A stretch of DNA of 64,000 nucleotides, from the NCBI RefSeq assembly GCF_030818255.1, contig NZ_JAUTAG010000001.1, positions 1,054,001 to 1,118,000 of the forward strand. Direction: 5' to 3'. Source of the stretch: Microbacterium sp. SORGH_AS_0969 (GTDB lineage: Bacteria > Actinomycetota > Actinomycetes > Actinomycetales > Microbacteriaceae). The stretch's first letter is position 1, and each line of letters begins with the position of its first letter. Both the position numbers and the translations under genes were made by a program. The notes under the pieces are model-generated. The model was not told where the DNA came from, did not search any database, and worked only from the letters and a program-made list of their open reading frames with translations. Shown in pieces: positions 16,887-25,394 of the stretch.

Positions 16887-18065
16887 ATGCTCCACGAACT
16901 CAATCCGTTCCGGCCCGGTGCCGGAGTTCGCCCACCCGAACTCGTGGGGCGCGAGGCCGAGATCGATCTCGTCGACTTGATGGTCGCCAAGAGTCTCGCC
17001 CGCAGGAATGACGGGGGCCTGATCACTTACGGTCTGCGCGGCGTTGGGAAGACGGTACTCCTCAATGAACTGCAACGGAACGTCGACCAAGCGGGGTGGC
17101 TGACGGTGCAGTTCGAGGCTCGCCCAGGAACCGCGGGCCAACTCGTTTCGCGCCAGTCGCTCGCCCGCGGTGTAGCGATGGCCGGGCGCAGAATGGCGCG
17201 CTTTCGGACGGCAGTATCCGATGTGAAGGCCGCCGTATCGACGGTCTCGTCATTCGCACTGACAGTTGCCGGGGTATCGCTGAACTTGGGAGTCGAGCCC
17301 TCTGATCACCGAGCCAATTCAGGGCTCATCGAAGTGGATCTCGAGGAGCTCGTTGCCGACCTCGCAGAGCCGCTGCAGAAGAACAAGAGTGCGCTGGCCA
17401 TCTTCGTCGATGAGATGCAGGACCTCGACGACGATCTCCTGACGGCCCTGCTCGCGGTGCAACACAAAGCGACGCAAGCGGATTGGCCCTTTTACGTCAT
17501 CGGCGCAGGACTCCCTACGCTTCGGCGCACTCTCGCTGAGGCTCGCTCCTACTCGGAGCGATTCTCACTCCACGAGGTAGGCGCTCTGTCGCGATCCTCC
17601 GCCGCAGAAGCCGTCGTCCGCCCCGCCGAGCAACTTGGGGCAAGGTTTTCCGATGACGCCGTCGAGGCGATCGTCGATGAGGCCCAGGGCTACCCGTTCT
17701 TCCTCCAGACGTACGGCAAGGCCGTGTGGGATCTCACGCCTGATCGACACATCGATCTCGAGATCGCACGCACAGGCATCGCCGAAGGCAACGCCGCACT
17801 TGACCAAGGGTTTTTTCCTGCTCGTTGGGATCGCACGACGCCATCGGAGCGGCTCTACCTCCGAACGATCGTCGAGGTGGGGGGCGAGGTCGCCAGCACC
17901 TCCGCGATTGCCGAGTTCCTCTCCGTCGCGCCCGCGTCGCTCAGTCCTGCACGGCAGTCGCTCATCGAAAAGGGGATCATCTACGCCGAGCGCCGAGGCT
18001 TCGTCAGCTTCACCGTCCCCAACATGGATCGCTTCATCCGGCGCCAAACCGATCTGGACGACTGA
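16887..18065 (+). CDS. Stand-alone AAA ATPase with C-terminal winged helix
   Basis: The 392-aa protein has Walker A GLRGVGKT near residue 50, Walker B LAIFVDEMQDLDDD near 170, a sensor segment PFYVIGAGLPTLRRTL, and a C-terminal region (SERLYLRTIVEVGGEVAST onward) that resembles a winged helix. This is the Orc1/Cdc6-like or STAND-type ATPase plan. Its role is unknown; such genes are often carried on mobile or defence-related DNA, but no partner is present. TAGAGT lies six bases before the ATG, suggesting a leaderless mRNA. Codon use is visibly less GC-rich than the neighbours, which hints at transfer. Confidence 0.8.
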   Translation: MLHELNPFRPGAGVRPPELVGREAEIDLVDLMVAKSLARRNDGGLITYGLRGVGKTVLLNELQRNVDQAGWLTVQFEARPGTAGQLVSRQSLARGVAMAGRRMARFRTAVSDVKAAVSTVSSFALTVAGVSLNLGVEPSDHRANSGLIEVDLEELVADLAEPLQKNKSALAIFVDEMQDLDDDLLTALLAVQHKATQADWPFYVIGAGLPTLRRTLAEARSYSERFSLHEVGALSRSSAAEAVVRPAEQLGARFSDDAVEAIVDEAQGYPFFLQTYGKAVWDLTPDRHIDLEIARTGIAEGNAALDQGFFPARWDRTTPSERLYLRTIVEVGGEVASTSAIAEFLSVAPASLSPARQSLIEKGIIYAERRGFVSFTVPNMDRFIRRQTDLDD

Positions 18066-18134
18066 CACTCTCCAAGTTCGTCGGATCCCGGGGCGCCCAG
18101 ACCGAGCCCAGACCCGGCGAACTAGGCTCGGGGC

Positions 18135-19349
18135 ATGAGCGTCGACCTCGAGAATCTGTACATCGACCTGCACGCCCACCCCGAGCTGTCGTTCCAGGAG
18201 ACGCGCACGGCGGGCGTGATCGCGCGGCACCTGACCGACCTCGGTCTCGAGTTCGAAGAGGGAGTCGGCCGCACGGGGATCGTGACACGGATCGACAACG
18301 GCGACGGTCCGGTCGTGTGGCTTCGCGCCGACACCGACGGCCTCCCCGTCGAGGAGCAGACGGGCCTCGCGTACGCCAGCACCGCCCGCGGCACCGACCC
18401 GGCGGGCAACGCCGTTCCCGTCATGCACGCGTGCGGGCACGACATGCACGTCACCGCGATGATCGGCGCGCTCGAGCGGCTCGTCGCGACGACCGACGAG
18501 TGGTCGGGCACCGTGATCGCGGTGTTCCAGCCCGCCGAGGAGTACGGCGCGGGTGCCCGCGCGATGCTCGACGACGGCATCCTGGACCGGTACCCGAAGC
18601 CCGACATCGTGCTCGGCCAGCACGTCACGCCCCTTCCCGCCGGCACCATCGGCGTCCGCCCGGGCACCCAGATGGCGGCATCCGACGGGCTCACCGTGGT
18701 GCTGCACGGTCGCGGCGGACACGGCTCGCGCCCGCACTCCACGATCGACCCGGTCGTCATGGCCGCGGCCACCGTCATGCGCCTGCAGACCGTCGTGTCG
18801 CGCGAGGTCGACCCGCGCGACGTCGCCGTCGTGACCGTCGGCTCGATCCACGCGGGGCTGAAGAACAACATCATCCCCGCCGAGGCGAAGCTCGAGCTGA
18901 GCCTGCGCTACCCCGACGACGCCGCGCGCGACCGCGTGCTCGAGAAGGTCGAGCGCATCGTCCGCGCCGAGGCGCAGGCCTCGGGCGCCGAGCAGACCCC
19001 GACGATCACCACCGACCACACTCTGCCGCCGACGATCAACGATCCGGAAGCCACGGCCCGCCTGACCGCGGCCTTTCGCCGGGCGTTCGGTGAGGCCAGC
19101 GTCGTCGACCCGGGGATGTTCACGGGCAGTGAAGACGTTTCGTGGTTCGCGCGCGACGCGGGCGTGCCCCTCGTCTACTGGTTCTGGGGCGGTGTCGACC
19201 CTCAGACCTTCGCGGATGCCCTGGCCGGCGGCACGATCGAGCGCGACATCCCGACGAATCACTCGCCGTTCTTCGCGCCGGTGATGCAGCCGACGATCGA
19301 CCGCGGGGTCGAGAACCTCGTGGTGGCGGCCCGGGAGTTCCTGAACTGA
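18135..19349 (+). CDS. M20 family metal-dependent amidohydrolase
   Basis: The 404-aa protein is a typical M20D amidohydrolase (hippurate hydrolase, IAA-amino acid hydrolase or N-acyl-amino acid deacylase type). DLHAHPELSFQE is at the start, VWLRADTDGLPVEE and VMHACGHDMHVTAMIG carry metal ligands, VFQPAEEYGAGA the catalytic Glu pair, and NHSPFFAPVMQPTIDRGVE is the C-terminal His region. It removes an acyl group from an amino-acid amide in the cytoplasm. TAGGCT lies six bases before the ATG, so it is probably leaderless. It stands alone after the AAA ATPase, 69 bases away. Confidence 0.92.
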   Translation: MSVDLENLYIDLHAHPELSFQETRTAGVIARHLTDLGLEFEEGVGRTGIVTRIDNGDGPVVWLRADTDGLPVEEQTGLAYASTARGTDPAGNAVPVMHACGHDMHVTAMIGALERLVATTDEWSGTVIAVFQPAEEYGAGARAMLDDGILDRYPKPDIVLGQHVTPLPAGTIGVRPGTQMAASDGLTVVLHGRGGHGSRPHSTIDPVVMAAATVMRLQTVVSREVDPRDVAVVTVGSIHAGLKNNIIPAEAKLELSLRYPDDAARDRVLEKVERIVRAEAQASGAEQTPTITTDHTLPPTINDPEATARLTAAFRRAFGEASVVDPGMFTGSEDVSWFARDAGVPLVYWFWGGVDPQTFADALAGGTIERDIPTNHSPFFAPVMQPTIDRGVENLVVAAREFLN

Positions 19350-19387
19350 ATCTCGACGCCTCGCGCCTCGCCTGCAAGGGTGGAGGG

Positions 19388-19909
19388 ATGAGCGCGACGC
19401 AGAGGGACGCCCAGATCACCGCCGACGACGACCGCGACGGGCTCTTGCCGGGAGCGCCGATCATCGCCGGCATCCGGTCTCTCGTCATCTGGGGCATCGT
19501 CGCGGCGGCCCTGCTCGGCGCGTTCGTGCGCGGATCGCAGGGCGGATGTTCCGGAGGCCTCGCGAGCGACGGCAAGGGATTCCTCGGGGCGGACGGGAAA
19601 CCGACCGACATCGAACCGCTCTGCGGCACCGTGACGATGAGCCCGAGCCCGCTCGTGTTCGTGATCCTCGCGGTCATCGTGGTGACGGCTCTCACGCGCA
19701 TCCTCGGTCGGGCGACCGACGTCGACCATGCACTCAGGATCGTCAACAACGCGCGCATGGTCATCGTCATCGTGACCCTCACCGGCTTGGTGGTGGGGTG
19801 GTGGGCGATCACGACGCTCCGGATCGACGACTGGAGCGCGTACTCGGTGTGGTCACCGCTGCCGTTCGGACAGTTCGAGGTCGAGACGCACCCGATCTCG
19901 CAGCGCTGA
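19388..19909 (+). CDS. Small membrane protein, unknown function
   Basis: A 173-aa protein with three likely membrane helices: about residues 28-48 (RSLVIWGIVAAALLGAFV), 87-108 (PLVFVILAVIVVTALTRIL) and 120-142 (ARMVIVIVTLTGLVVGWWAI). The loop after helix 1 contains two Cys (GGCSGG and PLCGT), which may form an external disulfide. TGGAGGG lies directly before the ATG with little spacing. I recognise no named family. It follows the M20 hydrolase by 38 bases and may be cotranscribed with it. Confidence 0.75.
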   Translation: MSATQRDAQITADDDRDGLLPGAPIIAGIRSLVIWGIVAAALLGAFVRGSQGGCSGGLASDGKGFLGADGKPTDIEPLCGTVTMSPSPLVFVILAVIVVTALTRILGRATDVDHALRIVNNARMVIVIVTLTGLVVGWWAITTLRIDDWSAYSVWSPLPFGQFEVETHPISQR

Positions 19910-19973
19910 ACCACGCGGGGTCGCGCGCGCAAGGCCTCTGCCCGCGCGCCGCTCGGCGCGTACCGTGACGGTC

Positions 19974-20849
19974 GTGACGTTCAACGACAACGCCCGGGTC
20001 GGGGGCAACTCAGCGAAACGCCGAGGTGGCGGGACCGTCGCCGCCGTGGGAGGCGGGGCGGTCGGCCTCGGCGCCGTCGTCGTTCTGCTGTTCTCGCTGT
20101 TCACCGGCACTGATCTCACCGGTCTGATCGGCGGAGGGACAGCGGCCGGCCCCGAGAGCGGCGGCGAGGCGATCGCCAACTGCGAAACGGGTGCCGACGC
20201 GAACAGCGACGACTCGTGCCGGTTGGCCGCGGCATCCCTCAACATCGATCAGTTCTGGCAGGAACGCCTCGACGGCTATCGCGAACCGCAGCTGATCATC
20301 GTCGATCAGGCGACGGGCACCTCGTGCGGCACGGCTTCGAACGCCACCGGCCCCTTCTACTGCCCGCCCGACGAGACGGTGTACGTCGACCCGACCTTCT
20401 TCGCGATCCTGCGCGAGCAGTACGACACGACCGCGGGACCGCTCGCGCAGCTCTACGTGCTCGCGCACGAGTACGGCCACCACGTGCAGAACCTCACCGG
20501 CGTGATGGAGCAGTACCCCAACAACGGCACCGGCCCCGACAGCAACGGCGTGCGCACCGAGCTGCAGGCCGACTGCTTCGCCGGCGCCTGGGTCGCCGCA
20601 GCCGGCGAGCAGGTCGACGAGAACGGCACGCCGTACCTCGAGCCGCCGACGTCGCAGCAGATCAGTGACGCGCTCGCGGCGGCCGCTGCGGTCGGCGACG
20701 ACCACATCCAGGCCGAGTCGGGCCGCGGCATCAATCCCGAGAGCTGGACGCACGGATCGAGCGAGCAGCGCCAGCGCTGGTTCGACGCCGGACGCGAGGG
20801 CGGAGTGAACGCCTGCGACACGTTCGCGGTGGCGGGGCAGGACCTGTAG
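19974..20849 (+). CDS. YpfJ-type neutral zinc metallopeptidase
   Basis: A 291-aa protein of the putative neutral zinc metallopeptidase family. The N-terminus has the family pattern FNDNARVGGN, then a single membrane helix (GGGAVGLGAVVVLLFSLFTG), and an outer domain with the zinc motif HEYGHHVQNLTGVME (HExxH) and ELQADCFAGAWV with a downstream ligand. It is probably a membrane-anchored extracytoplasmic protease; no substrate is known. GTG 19974 is chosen because TACCGT stands seven bases upstream, the leaderless arrangement; GTG 19965 is in frame and possible. Confidence 0.88.
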   Translation: MTFNDNARVGGNSAKRRGGGTVAAVGGGAVGLGAVVVLLFSLFTGTDLTGLIGGGTAAGPESGGEAIANCETGADANSDDSCRLAAASLNIDQFWQERLDGYREPQLIIVDQATGTSCGTASNATGPFYCPPDETVYVDPTFFAILREQYDTTAGPLAQLYVLAHEYGHHVQNLTGVMEQYPNNGTGPDSNGVRTELQADCFAGAWVAAAGEQVDENGTPYLEPPTSQQISDALAAAAAVGDDHIQAESGRGINPESWTHGSSEQRQRWFDAGREGGVNACDTFAVAGQDL

Positions 20850-21076
20850 GTCGCGGCATCCGGGTCCTCCGCTCCTCGGGCGTCGGCTGCGACCGGCCGT
20901 CCCGCGGGCCGCGCACGCGCTGGACCGTCCGGCGGAGTTCACATGAGACACGCCGGTCCAGGATGCCGCGCCGCGGCGTGTCCGCACCCGACTCCGCCTG
21001 ACGGTACGGGCCACCCGCGGCCAACTCCGCCTGACGGCACCCGCCACCCAGCAACTCACCCCAGGACACCCGCCAC

Positions 21077-21120
21077 CCGCGGTGCCACCGCCCCACTTCC
21101 GCAGAACGGTGGCACCGCGG
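21077..21120. terminator. 14-bp perfect inverted repeat between convergent genes
   Basis: Arms CCGCGGTGCCACCG (21077-21090) and its exact reverse complement (21107-21120) enclose a 16-base loop, just before the stop of the convergent CopC gene. It probably terminates both the metalloprotease and the copper cluster. The rest of the 278-base gap (20850-21127) holds no gene, but has two near-copies of ACTCCGCCTGACGG about 30 bases apart. Confidence 0.6.
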
Positions 21121-21127
21121 TGCCGCG

Positions 21128-21706
21128 TCACTCCTCGCGCGAACGCGTCCGGAGGATGATCACGACCAGCACGCCCACGAGCACGACGACCACGCCGCCG
21201 ATCACGAGACCCAGGGTCAGCCCCGACGGTGCTCCGCTCGCGGGCGTCTCGGTTGCGGGAGCCGTGGCCTGACCCGCGCCGGCCGCGTCGGCGCAGGGCG
21301 ACTGCGAGAGGCCCGTCGACGAACCGGCCTCCGTGGAGGTGAACGAGAACGACCCCGAGATGGGGTGGCCGTCGGACGAGACCGCGCGCCACTCCACCTG
21401 ATACTCCCCGGCAGCACCCAGAGCCACCGGAACCGTGAGGGTCGGCCCCGACAGGGTCACGCAGTCGGTCTCGTAGTGCTGACCGTCCGGCCCGAGCACG
21501 ATGACGATGTTGCCGCCGTCGTAGCCGAGCAGGTTGGCGCTGAAGTCGAGCGACACCTCCGACAGCGATGAGACGGTCGTGCCCGCGGAGGGCGACGTCG
21601 ACTCGAGGCTGTCGTGCGCCGAGGCCGCCTGAGCCCCGCCGAGTACGGCGCCCAGCGCGATCGCCGCGATCGCGACGGTTCGCGCGAGGGCCTTCGACAC
21701 GCGCAC
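21128..21706 (-). CDS. CopC domain copper-binding membrane protein
   Basis: A 192-aa protein with a signal peptide cut near AQAASA-HDSLEST, so that the mature chain would begin with His, the usual CopC copper ligand. The CopC beta-barrel follows (STSPSAGTTVSSLSEVSLDF, YQVEWRAVSSDGHPISGSF), then an Ala/Thr/Pro-rich linker and one membrane helix with a short basic tail. CopC domains bind copper outside the membrane. The GTG start is 2 bases after the YcnI stop, so it is the last gene of a copper cluster. Copper supply to the oxidase or copper resistance is the likely role. Confidence 0.87.
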   Translation of the reverse strand: MRVSKALARTVAIAAIALGAVLGGAQAASAHDSLESTSPSAGTTVSSLSEVSLDFSANLLGYDGGNIVIVLGPDGQHYETDCVTLSGPTLTVPVALGAAGEYQVEWRAVSSDGHPISGSFSFTSTEAGSSTGLSQSPCADAAGAGQATAPATETPASGAPSGLTLGLVIGGVVVVLVGVLVVIILRTRSREE

Positions 21707-21708
21707 GC

Positions 21709-22452
21709 TCAGCCGCGCTTCGGGCGACGGGCGAAGGCGAGAGCGCCCAGCACCGCACCGATCGCCGCGACGACGAGGGCGGCGATGCTCAGACCGAGCG
21801 CCGTCCCCGAGTCCGACGACGAACCGGATGCCATGGCATCCATGTCGTGGTCCGTCGACGACGGAGCGGCAGAGGCCGTGCTGTGGCTGTGCTCCCCGGA
21901 CGGCGGGGTGTCGTTGACGTAGAGCACCGGCGCGGGCTCGAGCGAGGAGTCGGCCGCGACCTGGTCGGGGGTCGCCGCCCAGTCGACGACGGACCCGTCG
22001 GAGTAGGTCTGCACCGCCGGCAGGACGAGGTGTCCGACGTCGGGCACGGGTCCGAGGACGGCCGAGAAGATCTGGAACTGGTCCTGACCGATCCCGACGC
22101 CCGGGTCGGCCTGCCAGACGATCTTCAACGGGGCGTCGGTGACGGTGTTGCCGTTCGCCTCGACGGGCGCGGGGAGCGCGCCCTTCTCGACGGTGGCGGT
22201 CCAGCCCGGGACGGGCTGCACGAGCACGGCACTCAGCGGCGTGTCGGTCGGCAGAGTCACCTCGAGCTTGACGGTGGAGGCCGTCTCCGACTCGGTCGGG
22301 ACGCGGAAGTTGACCGTGGCGTAGCTGCCGGGGGCCGCGGTGTTCGGGTTGACGGTGACGTGAGCGGATGCCGCGAGCGGCACGCCGATCGCGAGGACGG
22401 CGCCCGCCGCGAGGCCCACGAGGGCACGGCGAAGGAAGGGAGAACGAGACAT
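21709..22452 (-). CDS. YcnI family (DUF1775) copper-associated protein
   Basis: A 247-aa exported protein. The signal peptide ends at ASA and the mature chain starts HVTVNP, where the N-terminal His is the known copper ligand of the YcnI fold. The DUF1775 domain follows (SYATVNFRVPTESETASTVK, LPTDTPLSAV). The C-terminal linker contains a His/Met/Asp-rich stretch, GEHSHSTAS and TDHDMDAM, which could also bind copper, then a membrane helix and a basic tail. It lies between CopC and an integral membrane protein, the usual actinobacterial copper cluster. Confidence 0.88.
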   Translation of the reverse strand: MSRSPFLRRALVGLAAGAVLAIGVPLAASAHVTVNPNTAAPGSYATVNFRVPTESETASTVKLEVTLPTDTPLSAVLVQPVPGWTATVEKGALPAPVEANGNTVTDAPLKIVWQADPGVGIGQDQFQIFSAVLGPVPDVGHLVLPAVQTYSDGSVVDWAATPDQVAADSSLEPAPVLYVNDTPPSGEHSHSTASAAPSSTDHDMDAMASGSSSDSGTALGLSIAALVVAAIGAVLGALAFARRPKRG

Positions 22453-22517
22453 GGTGCTGCTTTCTGCGAAGGCGCGCGCGAGCGACTCGCGTCGCGCGAG
22501 GATGAGGGGTCGAGGGG

Positions 22518-23120
22518 TCACGCCGCGAGCGGCGGACCTCGATGCCTCATCGTCGACAGCACGGCCATCGCCGTGGTCAGCAGGAGCGGCTCGGGCGCGG
22601 GACGGACGTCGTCCGTCAGCGGGGGGAGCCCGCGGAAGGGCCGCAGCACGCCGAGCGCCGCGTGGAAGAACCGCACGATGACCTGCACGGCGCGCTCGCC
22701 TCGACCGAGCGCGAGGATCGTGACGACCGCGGCGAAGGCGTGGGCCACCCACATCCAGGGCGAGTGCGACCCGTGCGCGACGACCGCGTGACTCGATCCG
22801 GTGGCATCGAGGAGCACCACCGGCGCCCCGTGATGCCCGCCCGTTGCGACGACACCGTCTCCGCGCAGATCGAGGGCCAGGATGCCGTGGAACAACGCCT
22901 GGCTCAGCACCACCGCGAGCGACAGCCGCCACCACGACGCCGTGCGTCCGGCCAGCAGGACGCACACCGGGGCCGCCAAGCAGAGGGCGAGGGCGATGTT
23001 CAGCAGCGGAGGGAGTTCGGCGCCGACCGAGGAGTGCGAGACGGTCGCGATGAACGTCGCGACGGAAGCCGCGGCGATGCCACGACCCACGCGTTGCGCG
23101 CGCCCTGCTCTCGACGACAT
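22518..23120 (-). CDS. Integral membrane protein of the copper cluster
   Basis: A 200-aa protein with about five membrane helices (for example GIAAASVATFIATVSHSS, LLNIALALCLAAPVCVLLA, SPWMWVAHAFAAVVTILALG). Its middle loop has several His residues (ATGGHHGAPVV, SSHAVVAHGSHS), which could bind metal. I do not know a named family; similar proteins accompany YcnI and CopC in actinobacteria, from memory. ATG 23120 has GGAGGAG five bases upstream. It is the first gene of the cluster, 65 bases before ycnI. Confidence 0.72.
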   Translation of the reverse strand: MSSRAGRAQRVGRGIAAASVATFIATVSHSSVGAELPPLLNIALALCLAAPVCVLLAGRTASWWRLSLAVVLSQALFHGILALDLRGDGVVATGGHHGAPVVLLDATGSSHAVVAHGSHSPWMWVAHAFAAVVTILALGRGERAVQVIVRFFHAALGVLRPFRGLPPLTDDVRPAPEPLLLTTAMAVLSTMRHRGPPLAA

Positions 23121-23515
23121 TCGAACTCCTCCGCTCACAGCCTATGCGGGGCGGTCGCCCCGGTGCGGGAAGTGCCACGGCGTCGAGAGACGTCGGGGGA
23201 CGGGCGACGGCGCCCGCCCCCGACCGAGACCGCCACCCGCGGACCGGGGACGCTCGACACCGCCAGCGCGAGCTCGCGCGGGTCGTCCGCCCGGTCATAC
23301 GAACAACGAGACGACGGTGGCGGCCCCGAGGGCGCAGGCCGGCGATAGCTCGCGGCGACGACGGGGACGAAGGCGAGCGGCGCCACCGCCGCGCCCGCGA
23401 TGACGGCGAAGGGCCGATCCGACGACGCTGTGTCCCCCGCGATCCTCGGGAATCCGTCACGGCGGACAGCGGCCACCCGAGGACATCGGGTCGCCCTCCG
23501 CCCGCGCGAAAGCTG
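23121..23515. other. 395-base intergenic region, no supported gene
   Basis: This gap separates the copper cluster from the end of the beta-galactoside operon, both on the minus strand. One minus frame (23476-23135, 113 codons, GTG start) has a short hydrophobic stretch but no ribosome site and ends in an arginine-rich tail; I do not call it. It must contain the promoter of the copper cluster, but I could not pick a convincing one. Confidence 0.5.
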
Positions 23516-24427
23516 TCAGCCCTTCACGCTGCCTGCCGCGAGCCCCGACTGCCAGTAGCGCTGGAGGAACAGGAACGCGACGATCAGCGGCACGATCGAC
23601 ACCAGCGAGCCCGTCAGCACCGTGGAGAAGAGGACTTGGGCTCCGCCACCGCTCGACGCGGCCGCCTGCCACCCGGCGAGACCGACCGTGACCGGATACA
23701 GGCTCGGCGTGTTCAGCATGATGAGCGGGAGGAAGTAGTTGTTCCACGTGGCGACCAACTGGAACAACAGCACCGTGACCATGCCGGGAACGAGCAACCG
23801 GACCCCGATCGTCGCGAAGGTGCGCAACTCCCCCGAGCCGTCGATACGAGCCGCCTCGAGCAGACTGTCATCGACCGAGTCGGCGGCGTAGACACGCATG
23901 AGATAGACCCCGAAGGGGCTGACGAGCGAGGGCAGGATGATCGCCCATGGTGTGTCCGTGAGGTTCATCGAGCTGAACAGCAGGTAGGTCGGAATGGCGA
24001 GAGCCGTCATCGGCACCATGATCGAGCCGATCACAAGCCAGAACACCACGGAGCTGCCCCGGAAGCGATACTTCGCCAGCGCGAATCCGCACGCCGTGGC
24101 CAAGACGGTGGCCCCCACGGCACTCGTGACCGCGTAGAGCACCGTGTTCACCATCCACTGCGAGAAGACACCCCCATCCTTCGAGAACACGTCAGCAAGG
24201 TTGTCGAAGAGATGGAATCCCTGCCCGAACCAGAGTCCGAACGTCGTGAACAGTCCGGTGTTGTCTTTCGTGGACGCGATGACGAGCCAGACGAGGGGAA
24301 CCACGAAGTAGACCACGCAGATCCAGACGAACACCGTGAGAAGCGTCCCGCCACGAGTCGGTCGGTGCGTACCCAGCGGGCGCCGCTTGAGAGGCTTCCG
24401 CCCGGGTCGCACGATGGCCTCGGTCAT
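23516..24427 (-). CDS. Carbohydrate ABC transporter permease (MalG type)
   Basis: A 303-aa inner-membrane permease with six helices. The EAA motif EAARIDGSGELRTFATIGVRLLVP near residue 200 contacts the ATPase, and the start GGTLLTVFVWICVVYFVVPL is typical of MalG-like proteins. It pairs with the MalF-type permease, whose stop overlaps its ATG (ATGA, 24424-24427). The operon encodes no ATPase, so a shared MsmX/MsiK-type ATPase elsewhere must power it, as is usual in actinobacteria. The likely substrate is a beta-galactoside, from the GH42 gene. Confidence 0.92.
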   Translation of the reverse strand: MTEAIVRPGRKPLKRRPLGTHRPTRGGTLLTVFVWICVVYFVVPLVWLVIASTKDNTGLFTTFGLWFGQGFHLFDNLADVFSKDGGVFSQWMVNTVLYAVTSAVGATVLATACGFALAKYRFRGSSVVFWLVIGSIMVPMTALAIPTYLLFSSMNLTDTPWAIILPSLVSPFGVYLMRVYAADSVDDSLLEAARIDGSGELRTFATIGVRLLVPGMVTVLLFQLVATWNNYFLPLIMLNTPSLYPVTVGLAGWQAAASSGGGAQVLFSTVLTGSLVSIVPLIVAFLFLQRYWQSGLAAGSVKG

Positions 24428-25332
24428 GACGTCTTCTCCTTGCGGTTGACGATGCCCTGGACGATGACCGAGAGCACCACGATGACCATCCCGAGCAGGA
24501 AGGCGATGGCGGCGGCGTAGTTCACGTCCTGGTTCTTGAAGGCGAGGTTGTAGGCGTACAGGTTCGGCGTGAAGTCCGACCCGATCGCGTTCGGCGCGAT
24601 GTTGAAGAGCAGGTTGGGTTCGTTGAAGAGCTGGAAAGAGCCGATGATCGAGAAGATGACGGTCAAGATGATCGCCTGCCGGATCGCCGGGATCTTTATG
24701 CTCCACGCCACACGGAACTCGCCCGCACCGTCGATCGCCGCAGCCTCGTACAGCTCGGTCGGGATGGTCCGCAGAGCGGCGTACATGATGATCATGTTGT
24801 AGCCGATGAACTCCCAGCAGACGATGTTCATCGTCGAGCCGAGGATGGCCCCGGGGGCGAGGAGTTCCGGCGCCGGAAGGCCGAGGCCCGTGAAGATCTG
24901 GGTAATGAGGCCGAAGTTCTCACCGTAGAGGTAACCCCACATCAGGGTCGCCACGACGCTCGGCACCGCATACGGAAGGAAGATCAGCAAGCGCACGACC
25001 TTGCCGCCGCACATACGGCCCGAATCCAGGGCCAGCGCGAAGAAGAGCGAGGCGACGAGCATGATCGGCACCTGTACCACCAGGAAGATCGCGACCCGCG
25101 ACAAACCCGCCCAGAAGCTGGGGTCACCCAGCGCGCGCTGATAGTTCGCGAGCCCCGAGAACACCTGACCGCCGACGAGTTGCGAGGTGAACGTGGAGAG
25201 ATATGCCGAGTAACCCAGCGGGACGAGGAACATGGCGGCGAAGACCGCCACGAAGGGGATCACCAGGATCCATGCTGCGCGCGTCTGCGCGGAGCCGAGC
25301 CGAGCACGGCGCGCGGGAGAGGCCGACGTCAT
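24424..25332 (-). CDS. Carbohydrate ABC transporter permease (MalF type)
   Basis: A 302-aa membrane protein with six helices, opening with TRAAWILVIPFVAVFAAMFLVPLG. It has the EAA motif YEAAAIDGAGEFRVAWSIKIP and the typical last loop LFNEPNLLF. ATG 25332 begins a normal-length MalF-like protein; the open frame upstream is not homologous. It lies 62 bases after the binding-protein gene and overlaps the MalG-type gene by four bases. Confidence 0.92.
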   Translation of the reverse strand: MTSASPARRARLGSAQTRAAWILVIPFVAVFAAMFLVPLGYSAYLSTFTSQLVGGQVFSGLANYQRALGDPSFWAGLSRVAIFLVVQVPIMLVASLFFALALDSGRMCGGKVVRLLIFLPYAVPSVVATLMWGYLYGENFGLITQIFTGLGLPAPELLAPGAILGSTMNIVCWEFIGYNMIIMYAALRTIPTELYEAAAIDGAGEFRVAWSIKIPAIRQAIILTVIFSIIGSFQLFNEPNLLFNIAPNAIGSDFTPNLYAYNLAFKNQDVNYAAAIAFLLGMVIVVLSVIVQGIVNRKEKTS

Positions 25333-25394
25333 CGTCTGTGTCCTTTCTGAGGATGCCGAACGGGCCCCGCACCGACGGCGCGGGGCCCGCGGGG

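Noticed and set aside
23135..23476. 113-aa frame before the copper-cluster membrane protein
   Set aside because: No ribosome site, Arg/Pro-rich low-complexity product and only one weak hydrophobic stretch.
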